Of a DNA stretch of 38,808 nt, positions 1 through 6,918 are shown piece after piece (position 1 is the stretch's first letter; the number at the start of each line of letters is the position of its first letter). A program made the translations under genes and the position numbers. Location of the stretch: NCBI RefSeq assembly GCF_029868325.1, contig NZ_JARWNW010000291.1:1-38808 (forward strand), given 5' to 3'. The notes beneath the pieces are model-generated. The model was not told where the DNA came from. It saw nothing but the letters and a program-made list of their open reading frames with translations, and did no database searches. This stretch comes from Nocardia carnea (GTDB lineage Bacteria; Actinomycetota; Actinomycetes; Mycobacteriales; Mycobacteriaceae).

Positions 1-109
1 GTACGAACCCGGCGCGTACACAACAGCGAGTCTTCGGCGGGACCAGCGGCCTGGACCGCAATCGCCTACCCCCCGGCAGTGGCGGCGGGTAGACCGGTAC
101 GGCGCGAGA

Positions 110-466
110 TCAGTGGTGCGGGGCCGCTCGGTGCATTCGTCCCGCCACGGCCGGTAGTGCCGCAACCGCGAGTACCACCGTGACGAGCCCGACGATCCAC
201 GACGTCCATGCGGCGCCGTTGTATGCGGTGTAGTCCATGACCCAGGGTGCGAGGAACAGCAGCGCGCCGAACAGGCCCATGGCGTAATCCGTGGCCGCCA
301 TGGACGGCCGGTACATCTGGGCGAGCCCGGTCAGCGCGATGAGCACTCCGAGCACGATCATCGTCCAGACGGCCCGATCGTTGGTGGCGACCCAGATCGG
401 CGACAGGGCGGTGAAGGCTCCGAGTACGACGGCCAGGAAATCCTGGGTCCGGCTTTCGGTGAACAT
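110..466 (-). CDS. SPW repeat small membrane protein
   Basis: A 118-residue integral membrane protein with four hydrophobic segments. It carries two copies of the short motif that names the SPW family: SPIW near residue 23 (after TALSPIW) and APWVM near residue 75, each next to a membrane segment. The start at 466 was chosen because AGGAGG lies seven bases upstream of its ATG; longer open frames upstream have no such site. The function of the family is not established. The gene diverges from the ferredoxin reductase at 688, and a KstR-type operator lies between them, so it may be co-regulated with steroid genes. That link is inference. Family assignment is fairly sure; role unknown. Confidence 0.8.
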   Translation of the reverse strand: MFTESRTQDFLAVVLGAFTALSPIWVATNDRAVWTMIVLGVLIALTGLAQMYRPSMAATDYAMGLFGALLFLAPWVMDYTAYNGAAWTSWIVGLVTVVLAVAALPAVAGRMHRAAPHH

Positions 467-637
467 AATGGCCTCCTGAAAGTGGATACAGGTCCGTTGA
501 CAGGGCCTGACCTCGGTATAGCTGCCCCAGGGTGGCCGGTCGATATCGCAATGGACACGATTACGCGGCGAAACGATGCGGAAGGCGTCGCTGGCCTCCA
601 CCGGGCCGTCCAAGTTAGGGTGGGCTACACAATTTTC

Positions 638-651
638 TAGAACCTGTTTCA
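638..651. promoter_or_regulatory. KstR-type operator upstream of ferredoxin reductase
   Basis: The 14-mer TAGAACCTGTTTCA matches the published KstR consensus TnnAACnnGTTnnA at every fixed position. It lies 37 bp before the ferredoxin reductase start and 172 bp before the divergent SPW gene. It differs at one base from the site before kshB (4150-4163). KstR represses cholesterol-catabolic genes in mycobacteria and rhodococci; binding here is inferred from sequence only. Confidence 0.7.
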
Positions 652-687
652 GGCGCGGCGCGAGCGGGCCGCGGGAGGGAGTTCGGT

Positions 688-1887
688 ATGTCCGCGCCGA
701 TCGTGATAGCCGGTGCCGGCCTGGCCGGGCTGCGCACCGCCGAGGAATTGCGCCGCGCCGGGTACACCGGGGAACTGGTGGTCCTCGGGGACGAGGCGCA
801 TGCGCCCTACGACCGCCCGCCGCTGTCCAAACAGTTTGTGCGCGGCGAAATCGACGCGACCTCGCTGCGCCCCGAGGAGTTCTACGGCGAGAAGGATATC
901 GATCTCCGCCTGAAAACCGCGGCCGTCGGCGTGGACACCGCCGCCAAGAAGGTGCGGCTGGCCGACGGTTCGGCCGTGGACTACGAGCACCTCGTGATCG
1001 CCACCGGGCTGACACCGCGTCGGTTGCCCGGCACCGAAGAGGTCAGCGGCGTCCACGTGCTGCGCAGCCACGACGATGCCGTCGCCATCCGGGAGGGCGC
1101 GCGGGCCGCCGAGCACGCGCTGATCATCGGTGCCGGATTCATCGGCTGCGAACTCGCCGCCAGCCTGCGCGCGGAGGGGCTGTCCGTGGTGCTGGTGGAA
1201 CCGCAGCCTGCCCCGCTGGCCGGTGTGCTCGGCGCGGAAGTCGGCGAACTGGTGGCCCGGCTACACCGTGCCGGAGGGGTCGATCTGCGCTGCGGGATCG
1301 GTGTCGACACCCTCCTGGCGGATCCGGACGGCCGGGTTCGCGGCGCCCGGCTCGCCGACGGTTCGGAAGTGCCGGCGCAACTGGTGGTCGCGGGTATCGG
1401 GTCCCGGCCGGTCACCGACTGGCTGGCCGATTCCGGGATCGAACTGGCCGACCCCACGGCCGGTGGCGGGGTATTCGCCGATGAAGCCGGGCGCACCAGC
1501 GTGCCCGGAGTCTGGGCGGTGGGCGATGTCGCGGCCTGGCGCACCCCGACCGGGGAGCATCGGCGGATCGAACACTGGACCAACGCGGGCGAACAGGCCA
1601 AACTGCTCACCTGCGCGTTGCTGGGAGTCGAACCACCGAGCGCGCCGCAGGTGCCGTACTTCTGGAGCGACCAGTACGACCTCAAGATCCAGGCGCTGGG
1701 CACCCCGCGTGCCTCCGACGAGATCCGCATCCTCGCCGACGACGGCCGCAAGTTCCTCGCCTACTACATCCGCGACGGCCGGCTGGCCGGTGTGGTGGGC
1801 GCCGGTATGACCGGCCGGGTGATGAAGATGCGCGCCGCGATCGCCGCGGCTGCCCCGGTGGAGGAACTGCTCGGCGCCACTCAATAA
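688..1887 (+). CDS. FAD-dependent ferredoxin reductase
   Basis: A 399-residue NAD(P)H:ferredoxin (or rubredoxin) oxidoreductase of the rhodocoxin/putidaredoxin reductase type, which passes electrons to a small iron-sulfur protein serving a P450 or other oxygenase. The FAD-binding glycine motif GAGLAGL is at residues 9-15, a second dinucleotide motif IGAGFIG is at about 147-153, and the FAD-contacting GVWAVGDVA follows near 273-281. A C-terminal reductase domain closes the protein. The ATG at 688 is preceded by GGGAGGGA at good spacing. A KstR-type operator lies 37 bp upstream, which suggests a steroid-linked electron chain. No ferredoxin or P450 gene is adjacent, so its partner is unknown. 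Confidence 0.88.
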   Translation: MSAPIVIAGAGLAGLRTAEELRRAGYTGELVVLGDEAHAPYDRPPLSKQFVRGEIDATSLRPEEFYGEKDIDLRLKTAAVGVDTAAKKVRLADGSAVDYEHLVIATGLTPRRLPGTEEVSGVHVLRSHDDAVAIREGARAAEHALIIGAGFIGCELAASLRAEGLSVVLVEPQPAPLAGVLGAEVGELVARLHRAGGVDLRCGIGVDTLLADPDGRVRGARLADGSEVPAQLVVAGIGSRPVTDWLADSGIELADPTAGGGVFADEAGRTSVPGVWAVGDVAAWRTPTGEHRRIEHWTNAGEQAKLLTCALLGVEPPSAPQVPYFWSDQYDLKIQALGTPRASDEIRILADDGRKFLAYYIRDGRLAGVVGAGMTGRVMKMRAAIAAAAPVEELLGATQ

Positions 1888-1897
1888 CCTGTTCGGT

Positions 1898-2656
1898 GTG
1901 ATCGTCGCGCTCATCGATTCGGGTTTCGGGCTGCTGCCCACCGCGGCGTGGCTGCGCAAGCTGCGCCCCGATGTGGATCTCCTGCTCCAGCTGGACCCCG
2001 ACGGCGCGCCGTGGGGTCCGAAACCGCAGGACTGGGTTGTCGACCGGGTGGTTTCGGCCGCCCGTAGCGCGCGGGAGCTGGGGGCGGAAGTGATCGTGCT
2101 GCCGTGCAATACCGCCAGTGTGACCGCACTCGAGCACGTCCGCGCGGATCTGGGCCCGCAGGTTCCGGTGGTGGGCACCGTACCGGCGATCAAACCGGCC
2201 GCCGCGGTGTGCCGCTCGGTCGCGGTCTGGGCGACCGCGGCGACCACCGCAAGCCCGTACCAGGCCGACCTGATCGCCCGCTTCGGCGGCGATGCGACGG
2301 TTACCGGTGTGGCCTGCCACGGTCTGGCGGAGGCCGTGGACCGCGGCGATATGACCGCGATCCGCGCCTCGGTCGCCGATGCCGCCGCCCGCACACCCGC
2401 CGACGTCGAGGGCGTCGTACTCGGCTGCACCCACTACCCCCTGGTGGTGGACACGATCGTCGCCGCGCTCCCCGAGGGCGTCCGGCTGTTCGACAGCGCG
2501 CAGGCCGTCGCCGCGCAAACCGTCCGCCGGATGGACGAGCTGGGCAATCCGGGCAGCGGAAACGGCACCGTAAGCGTCTACCTCAGCGGCCGCCCCGGCG
2601 AACTACCCCCCGGCGCCACCGCCTACGAACCCGGACGCCTCCTCGGCGCGGGTTAG
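1898..2656 (+). CDS. Aspartate/glutamate racemase family protein (MurI-like)
   Basis: A 252-residue protein of the glutamate racemase fold. It keeps both cysteines of the two-base racemization mechanism, Cys70 in PCNTAS and Cys177 in GCTHYP, and the N-terminal IDSGFG motif with Asp7. The second signature of true MurI, D-T/S-x-x-x-PYG, is changed to LDPDGAPWGPK, so the substrate may differ from glutamate. It starts with GTG ten bases after the ferredoxin reductase stop and is probably co-transcribed, an unusual neighbour for a cell-wall enzyme. MurI proteins are usually about 255-270 residues, so it is full length. I call the family with confidence but not the substrate; it is probably a paralogue rather than the housekeeping murI. 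Confidence 0.75.
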   Translation: MIVALIDSGFGLLPTAAWLRKLRPDVDLLLQLDPDGAPWGPKPQDWVVDRVVSAARSARELGAEVIVLPCNTASVTALEHVRADLGPQVPVVGTVPAIKPAAAVCRSVAVWATAATTASPYQADLIARFGGDATVTGVACHGLAEAVDRGDMTAIRASVADAAARTPADVEGVVLGCTHYPLVVDTIVAALPEGVRLFDSAQAVAAQTVRRMDELGNPGSGNGTVSVYLSGRPGELPPGATAYEPGRLLGAG

Positions 2657-2826
2657 CAGCACCACCTGCGGCGCCCGGATACCGTGGCCCGAGTGTCCAC
2701 CGCGATCAGTCGACCGGCGAGTACAAGCAGGTAGGCCCAGCACGCCGAGCCCGGCACGGCCCGCGCGCAGACCATCGTGTCGAGTGCACCTCACCGCCGC
2801 CGGCCCCGCACCGGACCTCATTCGAT

Positions 2827-2976
2827 GGTCCACATTCCCGGGGTGGGGCCCGCCCGGTTCTGGAGCGACGGAGCGGGGGAGCGAAGCGGAGGAGCGGAGG
2901 AGTGAAGAACCGGGCCTATAAGGGCCCCACCCTCGAGACGCGGAGCGTCTCCAAAATTACAGCCCCACCCTTCACG
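2827..2976 (+). repeat. Dispersed palindromic repeat, copy A
   Basis: One of two copies of an intergenic element; the other lies in reverse orientation at 21771-21920. Identical blocks include 2930-2965 (matching 21780-21815) and 2845-2869 (matching 21877-21901). Paired arms are GGGTGGGGCCC (2841-2851) with GGGCCCCACCC (2922-2932), CCCGGTTCT (2853-2861) with AGAACCGGG (2906-2914), and a separate hairpin GAGACGC/GCGTCTC (2935-2951). GGGTGGGGC (2841-2849) also has a perfect inverted match at 2962-2970, resembling terminal inverted repeats. The element fills most of the 387-bp gap between the racemase and kshB stops; nothing else is seen in that gap. It could be a non-autonomous mobile element or a structured intergenic repeat. 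Confidence 0.8.
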
Positions 2977-3043
2977 GATTGTTTACCCGCGAGACCAGGG
3001 CGACCAGGGTGCCGGTCACGCTGCCGCGGAGCGGCTCCAAGTT

Positions 3044-4099
3044 TCAGAACTGGATCCGCAAGCGATCCGTCACCGGTCGCGCCTGGCAGCCGAGGATATA
3101 ACCGGCCTCGATGTCCTCGGGGTCGAGGATCTCGGCGTTCTCCATCTCGACCTTGCCCTCCAGCACCGTGCAGGCGCAGGATCCGCATTCGCCTTCCTGG
3201 CAGGAGTACGGCACATCGAGACCCTTGTCGAGCATGATGTCGACCAGCGTCTGCTTCCGCGGCCAGCTGAGGTTGTGCACCTCGCCGTCCAGTTCGACTT
3301 CGACGGTGGCCGCGTCGGCGGCTTCTTCCGCGGAGATCTCGACGGGTGCGCTGTCGGCGAAGGGGTCGCCGGCGAGGGAGTTGAAGATTTCGGCGTGGGT
3401 GCGGTTACGCGGGACGCCGAGTTGGCCGAGGGCGTCGTGGACGCCGTCCATGAACGGTTTCGGTCCGCACATGAAGGCCGCATGGGAGGTGTAGGGCCGG
3501 AACAGTTCGGCCAGGGCGGTGACGGTGGGCAGGCCCTGCAGCGTTTCCAGCCAGTGCAGCACGACCAGGCGCTGCGGGTTCTTCTCCGCCAGTTCGCGTA
3601 GTTCGGTGGCGAAGATGACCGATTCGGGGTCGCGGTTGGCGTAGAACAGCACGATCCGGCCCGTGCCGCGGTCGAGGGCGGATTTGAGGATCGACATCAC
3701 CGGGGTGATTCCGCTGCCGGCGGCGCAGAGCAGCAGATCGTCGTCGAGATCCTTGGGGGTGAATACGCCCGACGGCGGCAGCACCTCCAGTTCGTCGCCC
3801 GGTTTGATGTTGTCGCAGAGCCAGTTGGAGCCGTATCCGTCCTTGGTCCGCTTCACCGTGACCTTCGGCAGGGCATCGGTGAAGGGGGAACTGGCCAGTG
3901 AATAGCATCGCGCCACCGATCCGGTGCGGTCGCTGGGGATGCGCAGGGTGAGGAACTGGCCGGGCCGGTAGGCGAACTTTTCCCGGGCCTGCTCCGGCAC
4001 CTCGAAGACCAGCGAGCTCGCGTCGGTGGTTTCCGCGATGACCTGGGCGACCCGCAGTACGACGGATCGTGACCCATGGGGTACTTCGACGGTGGTCAT
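3044..4099 (-). CDS. kshB: 3-ketosteroid 9-alpha-monooxygenase, ferredoxin reductase component
   Basis: A 351-residue reductase that takes electrons from NAD(P)H through FAD and a plant-type 2Fe-2S cluster to the Rieske oxygenase KshA, which 9-alpha-hydroxylates steroid ring intermediates so that the nucleus opens. Visible motifs are the FAD motif RCYSLAS near residues 64-70, the NAD-binding GSGITP near 128-133, and the C-terminal ferredoxin motif C-x4-C-x2-C around residues 300-308 with a fourth Cys near 338. Sequence and length agree closely with my recollection of mycobacterial KshB (Rv3571). The ATG at 4099 follows GAGGACGAG; an upstream in-frame start adds 11 residues without a better site. 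A KstR-type operator lies 50 bp upstream. kshA is not in the window. Confidence 0.88.
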   Translation of the reverse strand: MTTVEVPHGSRSVVLRVAQVIAETTDASSLVFEVPEQAREKFAYRPGQFLTLRIPSDRTGSVARCYSLASSPFTDALPKVTVKRTKDGYGSNWLCDNIKPGDELEVLPPSGVFTPKDLDDDLLLCAAGSGITPVMSILKSALDRGTGRIVLFYANRDPESVIFATELRELAEKNPQRLVVLHWLETLQGLPTVTALAELFRPYTSHAAFMCGPKPFMDGVHDALGQLGVPRNRTHAEIFNSLAGDPFADSAPVEISAEEAADAATVEVELDGEVHNLSWPRKQTLVDIMLDKGLDVPYSCQEGECGSCACTVLEGKVEMENAEILDPEDIEAGYILGCQARPVTDRLRIQF

Positions 4100-4149
4100 C
4101 TCGTCCTCTCGACACCTGGTAGCCGACGGCATCCAGCCTACGGCAAAAC

Positions 4150-4163
4150 TAGAACGTGTTTCA
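4150..4163. promoter_or_regulatory. KstR-type operator upstream of kshB
   Basis: The 14-mer TAGAACGTGTTTCA fits the KstR consensus TnnAACnnGTTnnA at all fixed positions. It lies between the stop of the TetR gene and the kshB start, 50 bp upstream of the latter. kshB is a known KstR target in mycobacteria, so the match between target and site supports the call. Confidence 0.75.
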
Positions 4164-4166
4164 ATT

Positions 4167-4817
4167 TTAGCCTACGTCGGCTGCCTGTTGTCGAGTGAGC
4201 TGGCCCTCGAGTCCGGCGACCAGCACGCCGACCCCGAAATCGTAGGAGTATTTGCCGCGCAGATCGGGCAGGTATTCCATTGCGCGGGCAACTCGCTCCG
4301 GCATCACCACATCGGGCGGGGTGTCGAGATTGCGCGGGTTCACCCGGCGGCGGCCGAACAGGTAGGTGTGGATGGTCGCGTACCCGGCCAGGACATTGCG
4401 GTCCTCGAAGCCGGCCTCGTAGAGGATCTCCATGATCGCCGCGATCAGGTCGAGCTGTTTACCGAGCATCTGCTCGATGAGGATATCGCCCAGGCCGGGG
4501 TGGCGGCGCAGGCGTTCGTCGATCTGGGCGAGGAGATCGATCAGCCGCTCCTGCCAGGTCCCCGATTCGGGCGGGGGTTTGCGGACCCCGGCGAGCGCGG
4601 CCGTGGCGACCAGGTCGAGTAGTTCGCGCTTATCCGCCACGTAGTAGTAGGGCGCCATGGGGGAGACGCCGAGTTCGCGCGAGAGCCGCCGCATGGATAG
4701 TTTCTCCACCCCGTCGGCGCGCACGACCCGGAGTGCCGCCTCGACGATCTCCGTCTCCGAGAGGGTGCTTCCGTTACCGCCCCCGCCCCCGCTCGTCTGC
4801 ATTCGCACGACTCCCAT
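4167..4817 (-). CDS. TetR family transcriptional regulator
   Basis: A one-component repressor of about 216 residues. The N-terminal helix-turn-helix is clear (MRRLSRELGVSPMAPYYYV, roughly residues 43-61), in the form typical of the tetracycline-repressor subgroup. The ATG at 4817 follows AGAGGTG; an in-frame GTG at 4823 and an ATG at 4802 are alternatives. A short Gly-rich stretch follows the N-terminus. The gene ends just before the KstR-type operator and kshB, and diverges from mftA. It occupies the place where mftR stands in the M. tuberculosis mft locus, but its helix-turn-helix and glycine-rich start do not look like the MftR family as I know it. Ligand and target are unknown; the mft promoter or kshB are the obvious candidates. 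Confidence 0.85.
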   Translation of the reverse strand: MGVVRMQTSGGGGGNGSTLSETEIVEAALRVVRADGVEKLSMRRLSRELGVSPMAPYYYVADKRELLDLVATAALAGVRKPPPESGTWQERLIDLLAQIDERLRRHPGLGDILIEQMLGKQLDLIAAIMEILYEAGFEDRNVLAGYATIHTYLFGRRRVNPRNLDTPPDVVMPERVARAMEYLPDLRGKYSYDFGVGVLVAGLEGQLTRQQAADVG

Positions 4818-4899
4818 TGCCACCTCTACATGCTGGGCGGCATGCGCCCGTCACGTTCTGTTCAGCTGCTTTTGCCCCCGCAGTCTAGAGGTCGCGTTC

Positions 4900-5092
4900 C
4901 GACGTGAGCGTCCACATTACTCGAAAACTCTTTCTTTTTGTCAGTGCATGACGTTATGGTGTGACTGCGGTCGCATCCGGCGACCGCAGCGCCGGCACTG
5001 TGCCACGGCCCACCGGCGGTATCCGACGCGGTACCGCGGGACGCGTCGTGGCAGCCCCTGGCCGGCGCAGGCGCCAATCAGTGGAGGTAGCC
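4900..5092 (+). promoter_or_regulatory. mft promoter region
   Basis: The intergenic stretch between the divergent TetR gene and mftA contains an AT-rich island (about 4910-4960) that stands out from the GC-rich surroundings, with a T-rich tract and the small dyad GTCA-N5-TGAC at 4940-4952. This is the likely place for the mft promoter and a TetR operator. No sigma-factor hexamers could be assigned with confidence. A GGAGG ribosome site lies just before mftA. Confidence 0.4.
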
Positions 5093-5242
5093 ATGGCGGA
5101 CAACCGTTCCTTCGGACCGGCAGAAACCGATCACCGCGGACCGATCGGCACAGTCGAGAACCAGGCGAGCGAGGACGCTCCCATCGTCGAGGAGACCCTG
5201 ATCGAAGAGGTGTCCATCGACGGTATGTGCGGCGTCTACTGA
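5093..5242 (+). CDS. mftA: Mycofactocin precursor peptide MftA
   Basis: A 49-residue ribosomally made precursor whose C-terminus EEVSIDGMCGVY carries the invariant mycofactocin core ending in Val-Tyr. In the known pathway MftC decarboxylates and cross-links this Val-Tyr pair with the help of MftB; MftE then releases the C-terminal dipeptide product and MftD oxidizes it to the redox-active premycofactocin. The leader is acidic, as in other MftA peptides, and somewhat longer than that of M. tuberculosis. The ATG follows GGAGGTAGCC. The stop is 11 bases before the next start, so translation is probably coupled to mftBC. The identity rests on an exact core match. Confidence 0.96.
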   Translation: MADNRSFGPAETDHRGPIGTVENQASEDAPIVEETLIEEVSIDGMCGVY

Positions 5243-5253
5243 TCGGGCCGGAG

Positions 5254-6759
5254 ATGCTCGATCTGGAAACCCGCTGGCAGTTACATCCCCGCGTGGCATT
5301 GCGCCCGGAACCTTTCGGTGCGCTGCTGTACCACTTCGGGACTCGTAAACTGTCGTTCCTGAAGAATCCGCGGATCGTCGAGATCGTGCGCTCCCTGCCC
5401 GGGCACACCTCGGCCCGCGCGGCCATCCGTGCCGCCGGTATCGGGGACTCCGCCGCCGATCCGTATGTGCAGGCACTGGCGAATCTGGCCGAATCGGACA
5501 TGATCCAGCAGGCACCGGAAACGGCCGCGCTCCCCGAGGCCGCGCCGTTCGCCGGTGTCGGCCCCGCCGATCCGGCGGTCCGGCTGGTGGATCGGTTCGA
5601 ATCCGGGCTGGCGGCGCCGATCTGCCTCACCTGGGAACTCACCTATGCATGCAACCTTTCGTGCGTGCACTGCCTGTCCTCCTCGGGCCGGCGCGATCCC
5701 AACGAACTCAGCACCGAGCAGTGCAAGGCGCTGATCGACGAGTTCCAGCGGATGCAGGTGTTCTACGTGAACATCGGCGGTGGTGAGCCGACCGTGCGCC
5801 CGGATTTCTGGGAACTGGTGGACTACGCGACCTCCCACGATGTGGGCGTGAAGTTCTCCACGAACGGTGTGCGGATCACCCCGGAGATCGCGCAGCGGCT
5901 GGCCGCGAGCGACTATGTGGATGTCCAGATCTCGCTGGACGGCGCCGACGCCGAGGTGAACGACGCGGTCCGCGGGCCGGGGTCCTACGATACGGCGATC
6001 CGCGCGCTCGAGAACCTGGCGAACGCCGGATTCAAGGACGCGAAACTGTCCGTGGTCGCCACGCGGCACAATATCGACCAGCTCGATCAGTTCAAGGAGA
6101 TCGCCGATCGTTACGGCGCCACCCTGCGGCTCACCCGGCTCCGGCCGTCGGGTCGCGGTGCGGACGTCTGGGACGAACTGCACCCGCTGCCGGAACAGCA
6201 GCGGACTCTCTACGACTGGCTGGTTCGCAACGGCGAAGGTGTGCTCACCGGCGATTCCTTCTTCCACCTCTCCGCATATGGTGAGGCCCTGCCGGGGCTG
6301 AACATGTGCGGGGCCGGCCGGGTGGTGTGCCTGGTGGATCCGCTCGGCGACGTCTACGCCTGCCCGTTCGCGATCCACGAACGGTTCCATGCCGGAAACG
6401 TCGTCACCGACGGCGGTTTCGCCACGGTGTGGCAGGAATCGGAGCTGTTCAACGAGCTGCGGGAACCCAGCGGCGGGGGTGCGTGCACCAAATGCGCGCA
6501 TTACGACTCCTGCCGCGGCGGCTGTATGGCGGCGAAGTTCTTCACCGGACTGCCCGCCGACGGACCGGACCCGGAATGCGTTCAGGGTTACGGGGAAGCG
6601 GCGCTGGCCGATACCGGACGGATCATCCCGCGTCCGGCGGTCGACCATTCGCGCAAGACCACCCCGCGCCGGTCGCGTTCGGGTGGACCCGTGCCGCTGA
6701 CGTTGCTGCCCCCGGCGAAACGTCCGGCTCGGGCCTGTGACGAGAGTCCGCTCGTGTGA
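5254..6759 (+). CDS. mftC: MftB-MftC fusion: mycofactocin RiPP recognition chaperone plus radical SAM maturase
   Basis: A single 501-residue frame containing two proteins that are normally separate. Residues 1 to about 95 match MftB, the PqqD-like chaperone that binds the MftA leader (conserved stretch EPFGALLYHFGTRKLSFLKN). After an Ala/Pro-rich linker, residues from about 110 match MftC, the radical SAM enzyme that modifies the MftA C-terminus. The SAM-cluster motif C-x3-C-x2-C is at Cys133, Cys137 and Cys140. A SPASM domain follows, with cysteines from about residue 352 to the CRGGCMAAKFF block. I read every codon across 5401-5640 and found no stop, and no start with a ribosome site before the MftC part. 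The ATG at 5254 was chosen by homology. Fusion is biologically plausible because PqqD-like domains fuse to other maturases. Confidence 0.93.
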   Translation: MLDLETRWQLHPRVALRPEPFGALLYHFGTRKLSFLKNPRIVEIVRSLPGHTSARAAIRAAGIGDSAADPYVQALANLAESDMIQQAPETAALPEAAPFAGVGPADPAVRLVDRFESGLAAPICLTWELTYACNLSCVHCLSSSGRRDPNELSTEQCKALIDEFQRMQVFYVNIGGGEPTVRPDFWELVDYATSHDVGVKFSTNGVRITPEIAQRLAASDYVDVQISLDGADAEVNDAVRGPGSYDTAIRALENLANAGFKDAKLSVVATRHNIDQLDQFKEIADRYGATLRLTRLRPSGRGADVWDELHPLPEQQRTLYDWLVRNGEGVLTGDSFFHLSAYGEALPGLNMCGAGRVVCLVDPLGDVYACPFAIHERFHAGNVVTDGGFATVWQESELFNELREPSGGGACTKCAHYDSCRGGCMAAKFFTGLPADGPDPECVQGYGEAALADTGRIIPRPAVDHSRKTTPRRSRSGGPVPLTLLPPAKRPARACDESPLV

Positions 6760-6777
6760 GAATTATTGGATGACACC

Positions 6778-6815
6778 CGCCCCGAGCGACGATAGCCGGA
6801 TCGTTGCCCGGGGCG
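6778..6815 (+). terminator. Strong stem-loop after mftBC
   Basis: Arms 6778-6793 and 6800-6815 pair over 16 positions with one A-C mismatch and one G-T wobble: CGCCCCG/CGGGGCG outside, GCGACGAT/ATCGTTGC inside, loop AGCCGG. It starts 18 bases after the mftBC stop and lies where mftD normally begins. Only a weak T-rich stretch follows, which is common for actinobacterial terminators. The rest of the 159-bp gap to mftF shows no gene and probably carries an mftF promoter. Confidence 0.65.
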
Positions 6816-6918
6816 GTTCCTTATGTCCGCGCTACCGTTCCGGTGACCTATCTCATGACTGTGTCCACCGTCGTTCGGCAAATTTCTCCCGAACGAAACA
6901 CTTTTTCCCGGACTGCTG

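Noticed and set aside
2104..3237. 377-residue plus-strand frame over the racemase and repeat copy A
   Set aside because: Different frame from the racemase, Arg/Pro-rich, and it passes through the palindromic repeat into kshB antisense.
4657..5253. 199-residue N-terminal extension of the MftBC frame
   Set aside because: It runs through the TetR start region and over mftA in another frame, is Arg-rich, and resembles no protein; MftB homology starts at ATG 5254.
5281..6648. 455-residue minus-strand frame opposite mftBC
   Set aside because: Shadow of the radical SAM gene, with no motif and biased composition.
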